From contig JABAQQ010000033.1 in assembly GCA_019187225.1 (NCBI GenBank), forward strand, positions 125,875-189,874: DNA of 64,000 nt. The letters run 5' to 3'. The position numbers and the translations under genes are program-made. The stretch is from Saprospiraceae bacterium (lineage in GTDB: Bacteria > Bacteroidota > Bacteroidia > Chitinophagales > Saprospiraceae). A model generated the notes under the pieces. That model worked only from the letters and a program-made list of their open reading frames with translations. It made no database searches and was not told the origin of the DNA. Positions 34,288-41,631 of this stretch are shown here, one piece after another (the stretch's first letter is position 1; the number at the start of each line of letters is the position of its first letter).

Positions 34288-35790
34288 TCACACCTCTCTC
34301 GCTTCAAATGCCGGATCGAAATTTTTAAGCGTCACCAGGAGGGCGAGGAATACGTTGTAGATCACGTTCATCGGCAGTTGTAAGATGGCTTCCTGCACGT
34401 AACAAGCCACGGCGAGCATGAACATCCAGGTCGTGATGCCCGCGTAGATCGCTTTGATCAGCGGGTCGCGGCACCGGATAAAATAGTACAGGCCCGTTCG
34501 AAGGACGACGTAATGCAGCAAAGTGTACAAGATCAAACCTATCCACCCCAGTTCGACGCCCATGCGCACAAAGCTGGAGTCGTGGGGGAATTTGGAGAGC
34601 TCCGATTCCGGATTAAAACGTTTGCCCCATACGCCGCAACTGCCCAGTCCGCCGCCGATCGGATGACTCTGGATGTAGGGTTGTATTTTTTTCTGATTTT
34701 CCAGGCGCAGGTTCATCGAATCGTCCTGCGCAGGCCGGAATGCCGACTGGATGCGGAAGATCACCCCGCTGCTCGTAGATTTCAGGACGAAACCGGCGCC
34801 CAAAACTGCCAGTAAGCCGCTGATCAGGACCACTTTCCTGTTGAGGATCAATCCTGCATAAAAAACCGCTCCCACCGGTACGAGGGCGAAGGCCGTGCGC
34901 GTGCCGGTGTAGGCCATAGCCCACAGGGAACAGATCAGCATCACAGCCCACAGTAATTTGTGCTCGATTTTGACAGGGCCGACCATAAATACCAGGCAAA
35001 AAATGGCAAAACAAGCCATTAGAATGCCGAATGTTGTAGGGTCGTAACAGAACGAGGGGATGCGCATCATATTCCACTGGTAGTACAACTGGAACCGTTC
35101 CGGGTCGGCCATCACCCAGGCTGTTTCCGCTGCGCTGAAACCGAAAAATTGTTGTTTCAAACCATACAACGCCGCGGCAAAACACATGAGGACAATAAGT
35201 TTCAATACGGCAAAAATCGCCTTGCGATTGTTCCGGAATGCATAAGCTCCGATGAAAAACACCACCTGCTGGATGGCTACGCTCCGCACGGTGTACAGCC
35301 AGGCCATTTTCGACTCGGCATAGGGATTCAATACCTGCATCGCGTTGTAATACAACCAGATGAGGATCATGTAACTGAGCGGATACTTCGCAAAGGTCCA
35401 GTCTCGCTCCTTGATCTGTCTCAATAAAATCCCCACTGCGCCTAACAGGATCAGCAAATCGAGGAGGGTGCCTATCGGAACGTTTACAAACTTGGTCACA
35501 AACGGCACCATCAGGGCTACGAACAACATCATCCCGATACTGAAGGCCACGTTGAACAGGCACAATACGATCAGCGGCGCTCCCACCAATACCACGTACA
35601 ACACAAAACCCGTGCGGAAACTCAACGACGACATCACCCATGCCACGGCAAGCGATGCCAGCAGCACCAGGGCCACACCCAGCGGGTTGTTGAGTTTCTG
35701 TACCCACAACCGGCGTTCGAGCCAGGTTTTCGCCCGCCCTAATACCGAAGTGTGGCGGAGAAAAAGATGTCCGTGATTGAATCGGCGCAT
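34288..35790 (-). CDS. O-antigen ligase/polymerase-like (Wzy) membrane protein
   Basis: 500 residues with about 12 hydrophobic segments and a large hydrophilic loop between about 350 and 410 containing RLENQKKIQPYIQSHPIGGG and GVWGKRFNPESELSKFPHDS, typical of the Wzy_C/O-antigen ligase family (conserved H-P and HDS loop). It probably polymerises or ligates exopolysaccharide repeat units at the periplasmic side of the inner membrane. It belongs to the right-to-left EPS operon. Both its flanks carry repeats. Confidence 0.85.
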   Translation of the reverse strand: MRRFNHGHLFLRHTSVLGRAKTWLERRLWVQKLNNPLGVALVLLASLAVAWVMSSLSFRTGFVLYVVLVGAPLIVLCLFNVAFSIGMMLFVALMVPFVTKFVNVPIGTLLDLLILLGAVGILLRQIKERDWTFAKYPLSYMILIWLYYNAMQVLNPYAESKMAWLYTVRSVAIQQVVFFIGAYAFRNNRKAIFAVLKLIVLMCFAAALYGLKQQFFGFSAAETAWVMADPERFQLYYQWNMMRIPSFCYDPTTFGILMACFAIFCLVFMVGPVKIEHKLLWAVMLICSLWAMAYTGTRTAFALVPVGAVFYAGLILNRKVVLISGLLAVLGAGFVLKSTSSGVIFRIQSAFRPAQDDSMNLRLENQKKIQPYIQSHPIGGGLGSCGVWGKRFNPESELSKFPHDSSFVRMGVELGWIGLILYTLLHYVVLRTGLYYFIRCRDPLIKAIYAGITTWMFMLAVACYVQEAILQLPMNVIYNVFLALLVTLKNFDPAFEAREV

Positions 35791-35805
35791 TATCGGGTCA
35801 TTAAA

Positions 35806-35850
35806 GTCATTTTTACCCGCCGGAGTTTTAACGAAGGCAGGGAGGTCATT
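35806..35850 (+). repeat. 45-bp inverted repeat, right copy
   Basis: Exact reverse complement of 33440-33484, followed by five ~9-nt GTCATTnnn units to about 35895. Confidence 0.85.
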
Positions 35851-35902
35851 AGGGTCATTGAAGTCATTGGGTCATTGAAGTCGTTAAGGTCATTTTTATC
35901 TT

Positions 35903-35951
35903 CTACCCTCCACCTTCCACCTTCCACACTCCACACTCCACACTCCACCAA
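35903..35951. repeat. heptamer array (CCACMYT)n
   Basis: Seven 7-nt units (CTACCCT, CCACCTT x2, CCACACT x3, CCACCAA) end just at the stop of the 37-residue membrane protein gene. They lie in the 163-bp gap that also holds the 45-bp repeat. Confidence 0.85.
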
Positions 35952-35953
35952 TT

Positions 35954-36067
35954 TTAAATAACCAAAACTTTCAGAAAAATGGCCAACAGCGTGAGAATAA
36001 TGAAGGCGTGCATCATCGTCTCTATAAAGCGCTGGTAGCGTGTGAGTTCTATTTTAGGCCCTTTCAT
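35954..36067 (-). CDS. 37-residue single-span membrane protein in the EPS operon
   Basis: ATG at 36067 overlaps the last 14 nt of the glycosyltransferase gene in another frame; TAA at 35954. The product starts MKGPKIELTRYQRFIETMMH and continues with one hydrophobic helix (AFIILTLLAIFLKVLVI) to the end. The basic/amphipathic head and single membrane span suggest an inner-membrane small protein that might bind the polymerase or flippase. The overlap implies translational coupling. Too short for motif-based assignment; I infer coding from the overlap, the clean head-plus-helix structure and its position. Confidence 0.6.
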   Translation of the reverse strand: MKGPKIELTRYQRFIETMMHAFIILTLLAIFLKVLVI

Positions 36068-37340
36068 CAGTTAAGAAGTGTTTGAGTGTTGGAGTGTTTG
36101 AGTGTTGGAGTGTTTGAGTGTTGGAGTATTTGAGTGTTGGAGTATATGTTTCTACGATTTCCCACAATTGCCGGATACGGGTTTCCCAGGTATTCGAATG
36201 TGCCGTTTCTATGCGGTGGCGAACCCCGTGGGGGTTGTTCTCTACGATCGCCTCGTCAATCTTGTTAATAAAATCCGCGTGGTTTTCCGCCAGATAAATA
36301 CAGTCTGCAAAACTGCGAATATCCTCCGAAAAATCCGTTGACACGACCGGTTTTCCTGCCGCTAAGTATTCATTGATCTTCAGGGGGTAAATACTCTTTG
36401 TCAGGGTGTTGCATAAGAATGGGATCAGCACGGCATCCATGTGTTGAAGCAGGGGCGGCAGTTCGCCGAGTTGCCGGCTGCCGGTGAAAATGACGTTGGG
36501 CAACTTATCCAGGCCAATCTGTTGCGGCTCCGTGCTATTGACCGGCCCCACGAGCAGCAGTGTTTTATCCGGATGTGCCAACGCGATCTTTTTCAACAAA
36601 GGATAGTCCATCCGCAATTCGTCTAAGTTGCCGATGAAACCGATGACTTTGCCCTGGCGGCCCTGCAACTCCAGCGGACGCGGGTATTTTTCAGTCATCG
36701 CTTTTTGAAAAACGGATACGTCGGCGGCGTTGAAAAAAGTCTCCACATGACCGCAAAACGGCTGTTTCAATCTTTTCAAATTCGCACTCGTCACCAGTGT
36801 CACATCGGTGTGACGCATCGCCTCACGCTCCAGATCTGCGCCATGTCTGGCAGTGTAGGGGTTTTGTGTGATGTCGTCAATGCAATGGTAAATGCACAAC
36901 GCGGCGCCCATTTCTTTCGGCAATGCGCCTGCAAAAAACGGGTCGTAGCAATTGATATAGATATAGTTGCGCACATCGTGGTCGCGCAATACTTTCCGAA
37001 TAGAGCCGAGTACGATGCCGTTGTTCAGTCGCTGGAAAAAATCGTAAATCCGTCCTTTCGGGAGCCAGTTGATGGGCAGCGTCAGCGGCGGTTGGGCGGC
37101 AACAAAGTTCTTCGGAATCGTTTCCTCTTCCTCGTAACGCACCCGTCCGCTGAGCAGCCACGGCAGACGCGCGCGGAGCATTTTGTCGCCGCGCAATAGT
37201 CCCGCTACCAGGTCTTTCAGCGAATACGGGTGATGCACATAAAAGACGCGGTGCGTTTTCGCCAATTCCTTCGCCATCGAAAGCGAAATGGACGAATACG
37301 GATTGTCCGTGCGGAAAAGGGTGAAAAAAACGATGTCCAT
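36054..37340 (-). CDS. glycosyltransferase (GT4-like) with repeat-encoded C-terminus
   Basis: 428 residues of GT-B fold: N-terminal domain (FFTLFRTDNPYSSISLSMAK, YINCYDPFFAGALP, YHCIDDITQNPY) and C-terminal nucleotide-sugar domain (GFIGNLDELRMDYPLL, LLLVGPVN, VIFTGSRQLGELP, LTKSIYPLKINEYLAAGKPV). It probably adds a sugar to the lipid-linked EPS repeat unit on the cytoplasmic side. The last ~25 residues (TLKYSNTQTLQHSNTPTLKH) are encoded by an octamer tandem repeat and look like a recent addition to the ancestral C-terminus. Confidence 0.9.
   Translation of the reverse strand: MDIVFFTLFRTDNPYSSISLSMAKELAKTHRVFYVHHPYSLKDLVAGLLRGDKMLRARLPWLLSGRVRYEEEETIPKNFVAAQPPLTLPINWLPKGRIYDFFQRLNNGIVLGSIRKVLRDHDVRNYIYINCYDPFFAGALPKEMGAALCIYHCIDDITQNPYTARHGADLEREAMRHTDVTLVTSANLKRLKQPFCGHVETFFNAADVSVFQKAMTEKYPRPLELQGRQGKVIGFIGNLDELRMDYPLLKKIALAHPDKTLLLVGPVNSTEPQQIGLDKLPNVIFTGSRQLGELPPLLQHMDAVLIPFLCNTLTKSIYPLKINEYLAAGKPVVSTDFSEDIRSFADCIYLAENHADFINKIDEAIVENNPHGVRHRIETAHSNTWETRIRQLWEIVETYTPTLKYSNTQTLQHSNTPTLKHFLTDERA
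36084..36147. repeat. octamer array (GAGTGTTK)n inside the glycosyltransferase gene
   Basis: Eight 8-nt units alternating GAGTGTTT and GAGTGTTG (some GAGTATTT), encoding the Ser/Asn/Thr/Leu-rich C-terminal repeats of the glycosyltransferase on the minus strand. Confidence 0.85.
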
Positions 37341-37354
37341 TTTTACAAGTTTCC

Positions 37355-37440
37355 CAGCGGCGAACCGGCGGGTTTATGTCTCAGCCCACCGATTTATCGG
37401 TAGGGAATTTATCGGTTCGGGATTTACCCGCGGGAAAAAA
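37355..37440. repeat. third, diverged copy of the CCACCGGT palindromic repeat
   Basis: CCCAGCGGCGAACCGGCGGG then CAGCCCACCGATTTATCGGTAGG with a further TTATCGG unit follow the layout of the repeats at 14486 and 15042. It occupies the 40-bp gap and runs into the flippase gene, encoding its last residues. Confidence 0.65.
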
Positions 37441-38796
37441 GAATTTTTCCCGCGCTATATCCCAGCCCGTTCCGTATACCTCCGGCATATACCGAAAGGA
37501 GTTTAAGGCATTGATCTTAAAATGTTTGAACAAATATATCTGCATCCATGTAAAACTCAGGGTATACCCAAAAAGGGTTGCAAATGCCGCGCCAAAAAGC
37601 CCGAATTCGGCCACGAACCAGTAACTCAAACCGAGGTTAAGGAAGGCGGTTAACAATGTAAAAACGAAGTTTGCTGCCGGTCGGCCGGTGGAATCCAGCA
37701 CCGTACCGAACTGAACGGCAAAAGGCAGGAACAACCCGAAAAAAGCTGTCAGCCGCAGTAAGTCTGCTGAAGCCATGTATTGCTCTCCGGCAAACAGCCG
37801 GATGATCGGTTCGGCAAATACCACCACCAGTACAAGAAAAGGCAGGATGATGGCGAGGATGGCTGCGACGCTGCGTTCGTATAGTCGCTTTACACCCGCC
37901 GCGCCATTGCGCGCCATGCGTTCAGCGCTGTGTGGGAACACAACGGCAGCGATGCTGAATGAAGGCGTTTCCACCATTTGGGTCACTTTGCCTGCCACGT
38001 CGTATAGGGCAAATGCTGCCGGTCCGAGCAGGTGGCCCAGCGTCAGTTTGTCAATGTTTTTATAGAACATGGTGCTCAGGTTGGTGCCCAGCACGTATTT
38101 CCCGAAGGCGAATAACTTTTTGACCCACTGAAAATCAATTGTTGAAGATAGTAAAAGAAAAGGGCGGGCGAACATCCAGGCGGCAATTCCACCTGTGAAA
38201 GCGCCGGCCAGCATTGCTCCGGCAAGGTGCGGCAATTCAACTGGCTTTCCGGAGAGCCAACAAAACAATACCCAGAAAAATGGCATTCCCCGGAAAAAAA
38301 ATGCACCCCAAAACACGCCGCGAAATTCGGCATTGGCCTGTTGGACAAATTGGCAATGCGTATAAGGCGCCATCACCAGGTTGATGATAAAATAGACCGG
38401 CAACAACGATGCGATTTGGAGCGCCTGATAGTTTTGCGTTATCCAGGCGGCGCCCCACCACAACAGGAGATTCGTGACAATGGAAAAAGTGATATTGAGC
38501 GCAAAGGAAGCCATTGAAATGGCCGCATATGTATTCCGGTCATCGCGGTACACGGCGAGGTGACGCACCAAACCGTTCTGGATCAGCCCGCTGCGGCCCA
38601 TTTCCACAAAATACGTCAGAATGATAAAAACACCCCATGCGGCAAAATCTTCCTTGGTCAGCAGCCGCAGCAACAATACCGTCGTGCCAAGGTTGAATGC
38701 CAGCGCCACCCCTTTTTCGAGCAGGGAAAAAAAGCCGGAGCGCAGCCAGTGTGACGGTAGACGGTAGACGGTAGACGGTAGACGGTGGGACATCAC
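37381..38796 (-). CDS. Wzx-type polysaccharide flippase with repeat-encoded ends
   Basis: 471 residues with about 12-14 membrane helices, polysaccharide-synthesis/MOP family pattern (SGFFSLLEKGVALAFNLGTT, LLRLLTKEDFAAWGVFIIL, FGKYVLGTNLSTMFYKNIDK, LTLGHLLGPAAFALYDVAGK). It probably flips lipid-linked EPS units across the inner membrane. Homologues usually start near the LRSGF motif; here residues 3-15 (SHRLPSTVYRLPS) are encoded by a heptamer array, and the C-terminal GKSRTDKFPTDKSVG plus the stop are encoded by a palindromic repeat. Both ends of the protein are therefore repeat-derived. Confidence 0.88.
   Translation of the reverse strand: MMSHRLPSTVYRLPSHWLRSGFFSLLEKGVALAFNLGTTVLLLRLLTKEDFAAWGVFIILTYFVEMGRSGLIQNGLVRHLAVYRDDRNTYAAISMASFALNITFSIVTNLLLWWGAAWITQNYQALQIASLLPVYFIINLVMAPYTHCQFVQQANAEFRGVFWGAFFFRGMPFFWVLFCWLSGKPVELPHLAGAMLAGAFTGGIAAWMFARPFLLLSSTIDFQWVKKLFAFGKYVLGTNLSTMFYKNIDKLTLGHLLGPAAFALYDVAGKVTQMVETPSFSIAAVVFPHSAERMARNGAAGVKRLYERSVAAILAIILPFLVLVVVFAEPIIRLFAGEQYMASADLLRLTAFFGLFLPFAVQFGTVLDSTGRPAANFVFTLLTAFLNLGLSYWFVAEFGLFGAAFATLFGYTLSFTWMQIYLFKHFKINALNSFRYMPEVYGTGWDIAREKFFFPAGKSRTDKFPTDKSVG
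38753..38787. repeat. heptamer array (GACGGTA)n at the flippase 5' end
   Basis: Five 7-nt units (GACGGTA x4, GACGGTG). It is the inverse of the longer array at 38921-39032 and encodes flippase residues near the N-terminus. Confidence 0.9.
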
Positions 38797-38920
38797 TTGT
38801 GTTTACAATTGTTTTGTCTCTCGAGAGGTAACTTTGTTCAGGTGAGTTTTAAGTTTTACTATTCTGATTCAGCCACTCATTGCTCAGGAGTACCCTCAGC
38901 CCAAAACAGCCGGTGTGTGC

Positions 38921-39032
38921 CGTCTACCGTCCACCGTCTACCGTCCACCGTCTACCGTCCACCGTCTACCGTCCACCGTCTACCGTCTACCGTCCACCGT
39001 CTACCGTCCACCGTCTACCGTCTACCGTCTAC
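38921..39032. repeat. heptamer array (CGTCYAC)n, 16 units
   Basis: Sixteen uninterrupted 7-nt units, CGTCTAC or CGTCCAC, mostly alternating. The array abuts the wzc stop codon and occupies nearly half of the 238-bp gap before the flippase; the rest (38797-38920) shows nothing recognisable. With 38753-38787 it forms an inverted pair. Confidence 0.95.
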
Positions 39033-39034
39033 CG

Positions 39035-41275
39035 TTAATTCAGATTCCGCGCATCCACCTCAGTCAATACCGCTCCGGCAAATTTGTCGCCGATGCTTTG
39101 CAGGTACTGGAGCGAGTCTTTGTCGGCGGGTTTGATGACCGAGCGGGCATTGAACACGGCAATGACCTTGTCCACGAAAGGCACGAGTTCCTGCGCGTCG
39201 GAATAGTCGTTGAGGGAAGCCGATTCGAGGAAAATGTAATCGTAGTGTTCGCGCAGGTCGCTGATAAACTGGCGGAATTGGTTGGTTTCGAGCACTTCGG
39301 AAGGCGATTTCTGCAGGCCGTGGTTGCCGATGATGTCCACCTTTTGTTTTTTGGCTGCGCCGCCGAGGGGCGTTTTGAGTTGGAATACCTTGGTCAGATT
39401 GTTTTCCCGGATGATCTTGTTCAACACCGCAGCACCGTTGGTAGGCCGGTCGGTGTAATCCTCCGGCAGCGGGGTTTTAAAATTCGTATCGAGCATGAGG
39501 ACGCGGTTGTGGTTGGCTGCGAGTGAGTGCGCCAGTGCGTGCATGGTGAACGTTTTGCCCTCGCGGCTTTTAAGGCTCACGATGAGGAACACGTGGTCGT
39601 TTTCGTTTTGCAGCAATACCGTGCGGATCTTGCGCAGGCTCTCGCGAAACAGGGTGTATTTCGGCATTTCGCCGTTGGTAGAGAACACCTGTCCGAGGTT
39701 AAGACCTTGCAGCGGCACGGTGCTGACCGCACCGAGCAGGGGCAGATTGCCGGTGTAGCGTTTGAACAGATCGGGCGATTGCAGGCTGCCATCCATGTAG
39801 GCCAGCAGGAAGATGGCGATGGTCGCGAGGGTGCCCGCAACCACGGCTGCGAATAGGCTGAGCAGTACCTGGCGGTTGGGTTCGGGCCATTCGGGCAATT
39901 GCGCGTTTTCGACGATGGAGAGCGGACTTTCCTGCTTGGAGAGGTCGAGTTTGGCGTCAATCAATTGTTCGTTCACCTTGTTGAACTCCTCGCGGGCGCG
40001 CTCTTCGTCCACCGCCAGGCTGGAAGAATATTCGTCGTCTACCACCATGGTGCTAAGGCGACTTTTCAAAGCGGCGATCTTTCCGCTGAGCTGGCCGACT
40101 GTTTTTTCCGCGTCTATGCGATCGAGGTCGGCGCTGACGCGTTCTTTGTACAGGTCTTCGCGGGTGCGTTTGGACTCTTCTTTTTCTTTCGGTTTGCCGA
40201 TGCTGCGGGCCGATTTTTGAATGGATTCCTGGAGTTGTTGTTTGGCTTCGGCCAGTTCCTCTTCGACGTCGGGGTCTTTTCCGCCGGCAGCGACGCTCAT
40301 TTGGGTGAGCTCGCGGACCCGCGCCATTTGTTCGTCGGTGTCTGATTTGTCAATGATGCGCGCCTGGGTCTCGCCCGCGTCGCGGGCGCCGCGGCGGTTG
40401 AGATAGTCGTCAATTTTCCGCACCGACGCTTCGGCGGCGTTGCGTTTGGAAGCTGCCATCTCGCGGTCGCGCTCGAAGTTGGATATCTGGGTGATGAGGT
40501 CCTCACTTTGTTTGCCGATGGAGGGCAGGCCCCGTGTGCGGAGGTAGGCGTAACGTATTTCAGTAATAGAATCCACGGTGAATTTTTTCCGGGCCGCCAG
40601 GTCGGTCAAAAATTCGGCCTTTTTCCGCTTTTCGCGCACGCTCAGGTTTTGGTAATACGTCATAAATCGTTTGGCGTACTCATTGGCCATGTATTGCGAA
40701 AGCGCCGGGCTCTCCGTCGTCATTTCAATGGTCAGGTAGTCGGTGGCGGAGCGGCGTTTGACCAAAAGGCCGCGCAGGATGGCGTCGTTGTCATATCCGT
40801 AGGCACGGGCGATCTTATCGAGCAGGTAGTCGAATTGCTGGCTGAAGGCGGGGTCGCTGATGCTGTCGAGGTTGATTTTGACCAGTTCGGCCAACAGGGT
40901 GCTGCGCTCTTCACTGCTGAAGTCGGACAGACCTTTGTTGGCTTGCCGGAAAGGTTGTTCCGTGCCGCTAACTTCGGCCAGCAGGTCGTGTTTGAGCATC
41001 TGGATGGTCAGCAGTTTCACGCTGGAGCGCGAACGAATGAATTCGATGAGGTTGGAAAAGGCGTTTTCCACCTGGTATTGCTGCACAAAAGCGTCGTCGT
41101 CGTTCGAGTTCAGTCCCTTGTAATTGACGATGCCCGTTGACATGATGACCGTAGCCCTGTATTGCTCCGGTTTGCGCCCGATAAAAAGAAAAGTTGCGAC
41201 CGCCGCAGCAACCATTGCGATGAGAATTAGCCATTTGCGGCGCGCCAGTATGCGTAGAAGGTAGCCTACATCCAT
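39035..41275 (-). CDS. Wzc-like exopolysaccharide co-polymerase with degenerate BY-kinase domain
   Basis: 746 residues. The Wzz domain with first membrane helix is at about 15-33 (WLILIAMVAAAVATFLFIG), long periplasmic coiled coils to about 450, the second helix at about 470-492 (SLFAAVVAGTLATIAIFLLA), then a cytoplasmic P-loop domain. The Walker A-like SLKSREGKTFT is at about 567-577 and the Walker A'-like VLMLDTNF at about 592-599. It lacks the usual second Asp after the A' box and the tyrosine-rich C-terminal tail (it ends DARNLN), so autophosphorylation may be altered or absent. It controls chain length and export and is the first gene of the EPS operon. Confidence 0.9.
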   Translation of the reverse strand: MDVGYLLRILARRKWLILIAMVAAAVATFLFIGRKPEQYRATVIMSTGIVNYKGLNSNDDDAFVQQYQVENAFSNLIEFIRSRSSVKLLTIQMLKHDLLAEVSGTEQPFRQANKGLSDFSSEERSTLLAELVKINLDSISDPAFSQQFDYLLDKIARAYGYDNDAILRGLLVKRRSATDYLTIEMTTESPALSQYMANEYAKRFMTYYQNLSVREKRKKAEFLTDLAARKKFTVDSITEIRYAYLRTRGLPSIGKQSEDLITQISNFERDREMAASKRNAAEASVRKIDDYLNRRGARDAGETQARIIDKSDTDEQMARVRELTQMSVAAGGKDPDVEEELAEAKQQLQESIQKSARSIGKPKEKEESKRTREDLYKERVSADLDRIDAEKTVGQLSGKIAALKSRLSTMVVDDEYSSSLAVDEERAREEFNKVNEQLIDAKLDLSKQESPLSIVENAQLPEWPEPNRQVLLSLFAAVVAGTLATIAIFLLAYMDGSLQSPDLFKRYTGNLPLLGAVSTVPLQGLNLGQVFSTNGEMPKYTLFRESLRKIRTVLLQNENDHVFLIVSLKSREGKTFTMHALAHSLAANHNRVLMLDTNFKTPLPEDYTDRPTNGAAVLNKIIRENNLTKVFQLKTPLGGAAKKQKVDIIGNHGLQKSPSEVLETNQFRQFISDLREHYDYIFLESASLNDYSDAQELVPFVDKVIAVFNARSVIKPADKDSLQYLQSIGDKFAGAVLTEVDARNLN

Positions 41276-41349
41276 GGGTGGTGTCAGTTTTTGGTGAAAA
41301 TTCGATTAAAAGGCGGGAAACGACTGAAAAGCGGCGGTATTATTACAGG

Positions 41350-41357
41350 CAAAGGTA
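41350..41357 (-). promoter_or_regulatory. -7 element for the EPS operon
   Basis: The minus strand reads TACCTTTG, an exact TAnnTTTG match, 75 nt upstream of the wzc-like start. No clear -33 partner. Confidence 0.5.
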
Positions 41358-41598
41358 ATGCCAAATGGAGGATTGGAGATAAATTCGTCTTGCGCTTCAT
41401 CATTATGCCTGGTTTGTGCTTTTCAATTTCAACCGGTCACAACGACCGAAAAACCTTTCCCGTCATAAGTTTGTAGAAAAAATCGCGCCGTCCGACACAA
41501 ACCGTGCATTCTTACGTTTCATTCCGTACCTCCCGCCGCCGCGCGTTATTGTTTTCTAAAACAAGCCGTTCGGACAACCGCGACAAACCACAACTGTT

Positions 41599-41606
41599 TA
41601 TCTTTG
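41599..41606 (+). promoter_or_regulatory. -7 element for the S41 protease gene
   Basis: TATCTTTG matches TAnnTTTG and lies 25 nt before the ATG at 41632, or 82 nt before the alternative ATG at 41689. Confidence 0.5.
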
Positions 41607-41631
41607 TTAATTAAAAAACACCTCGCAAAAG

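Larger units (their letters stand above)
41276..41631. other. 356-bp divergent intergenic region
   Basis: It separates the EPS operon (minus) from the S41 protease (plus). Two opposite -7-like elements are visible (41350-41357 minus, 41599-41606 plus). Nothing else is recognised. Confidence 0.7.

Noticed and set aside
36077-36147. Possible CRISPR or clustered binding-site array at the glycosyltransferase end
   Set aside because: Uniform octamers without spacers, translated as the end of the glycosyltransferase.
38921-39032. Possible CRISPR array
   Set aside because: The 7-nt units are contiguous with no spacers, and no cas genes are present; it is a plain tandem array.
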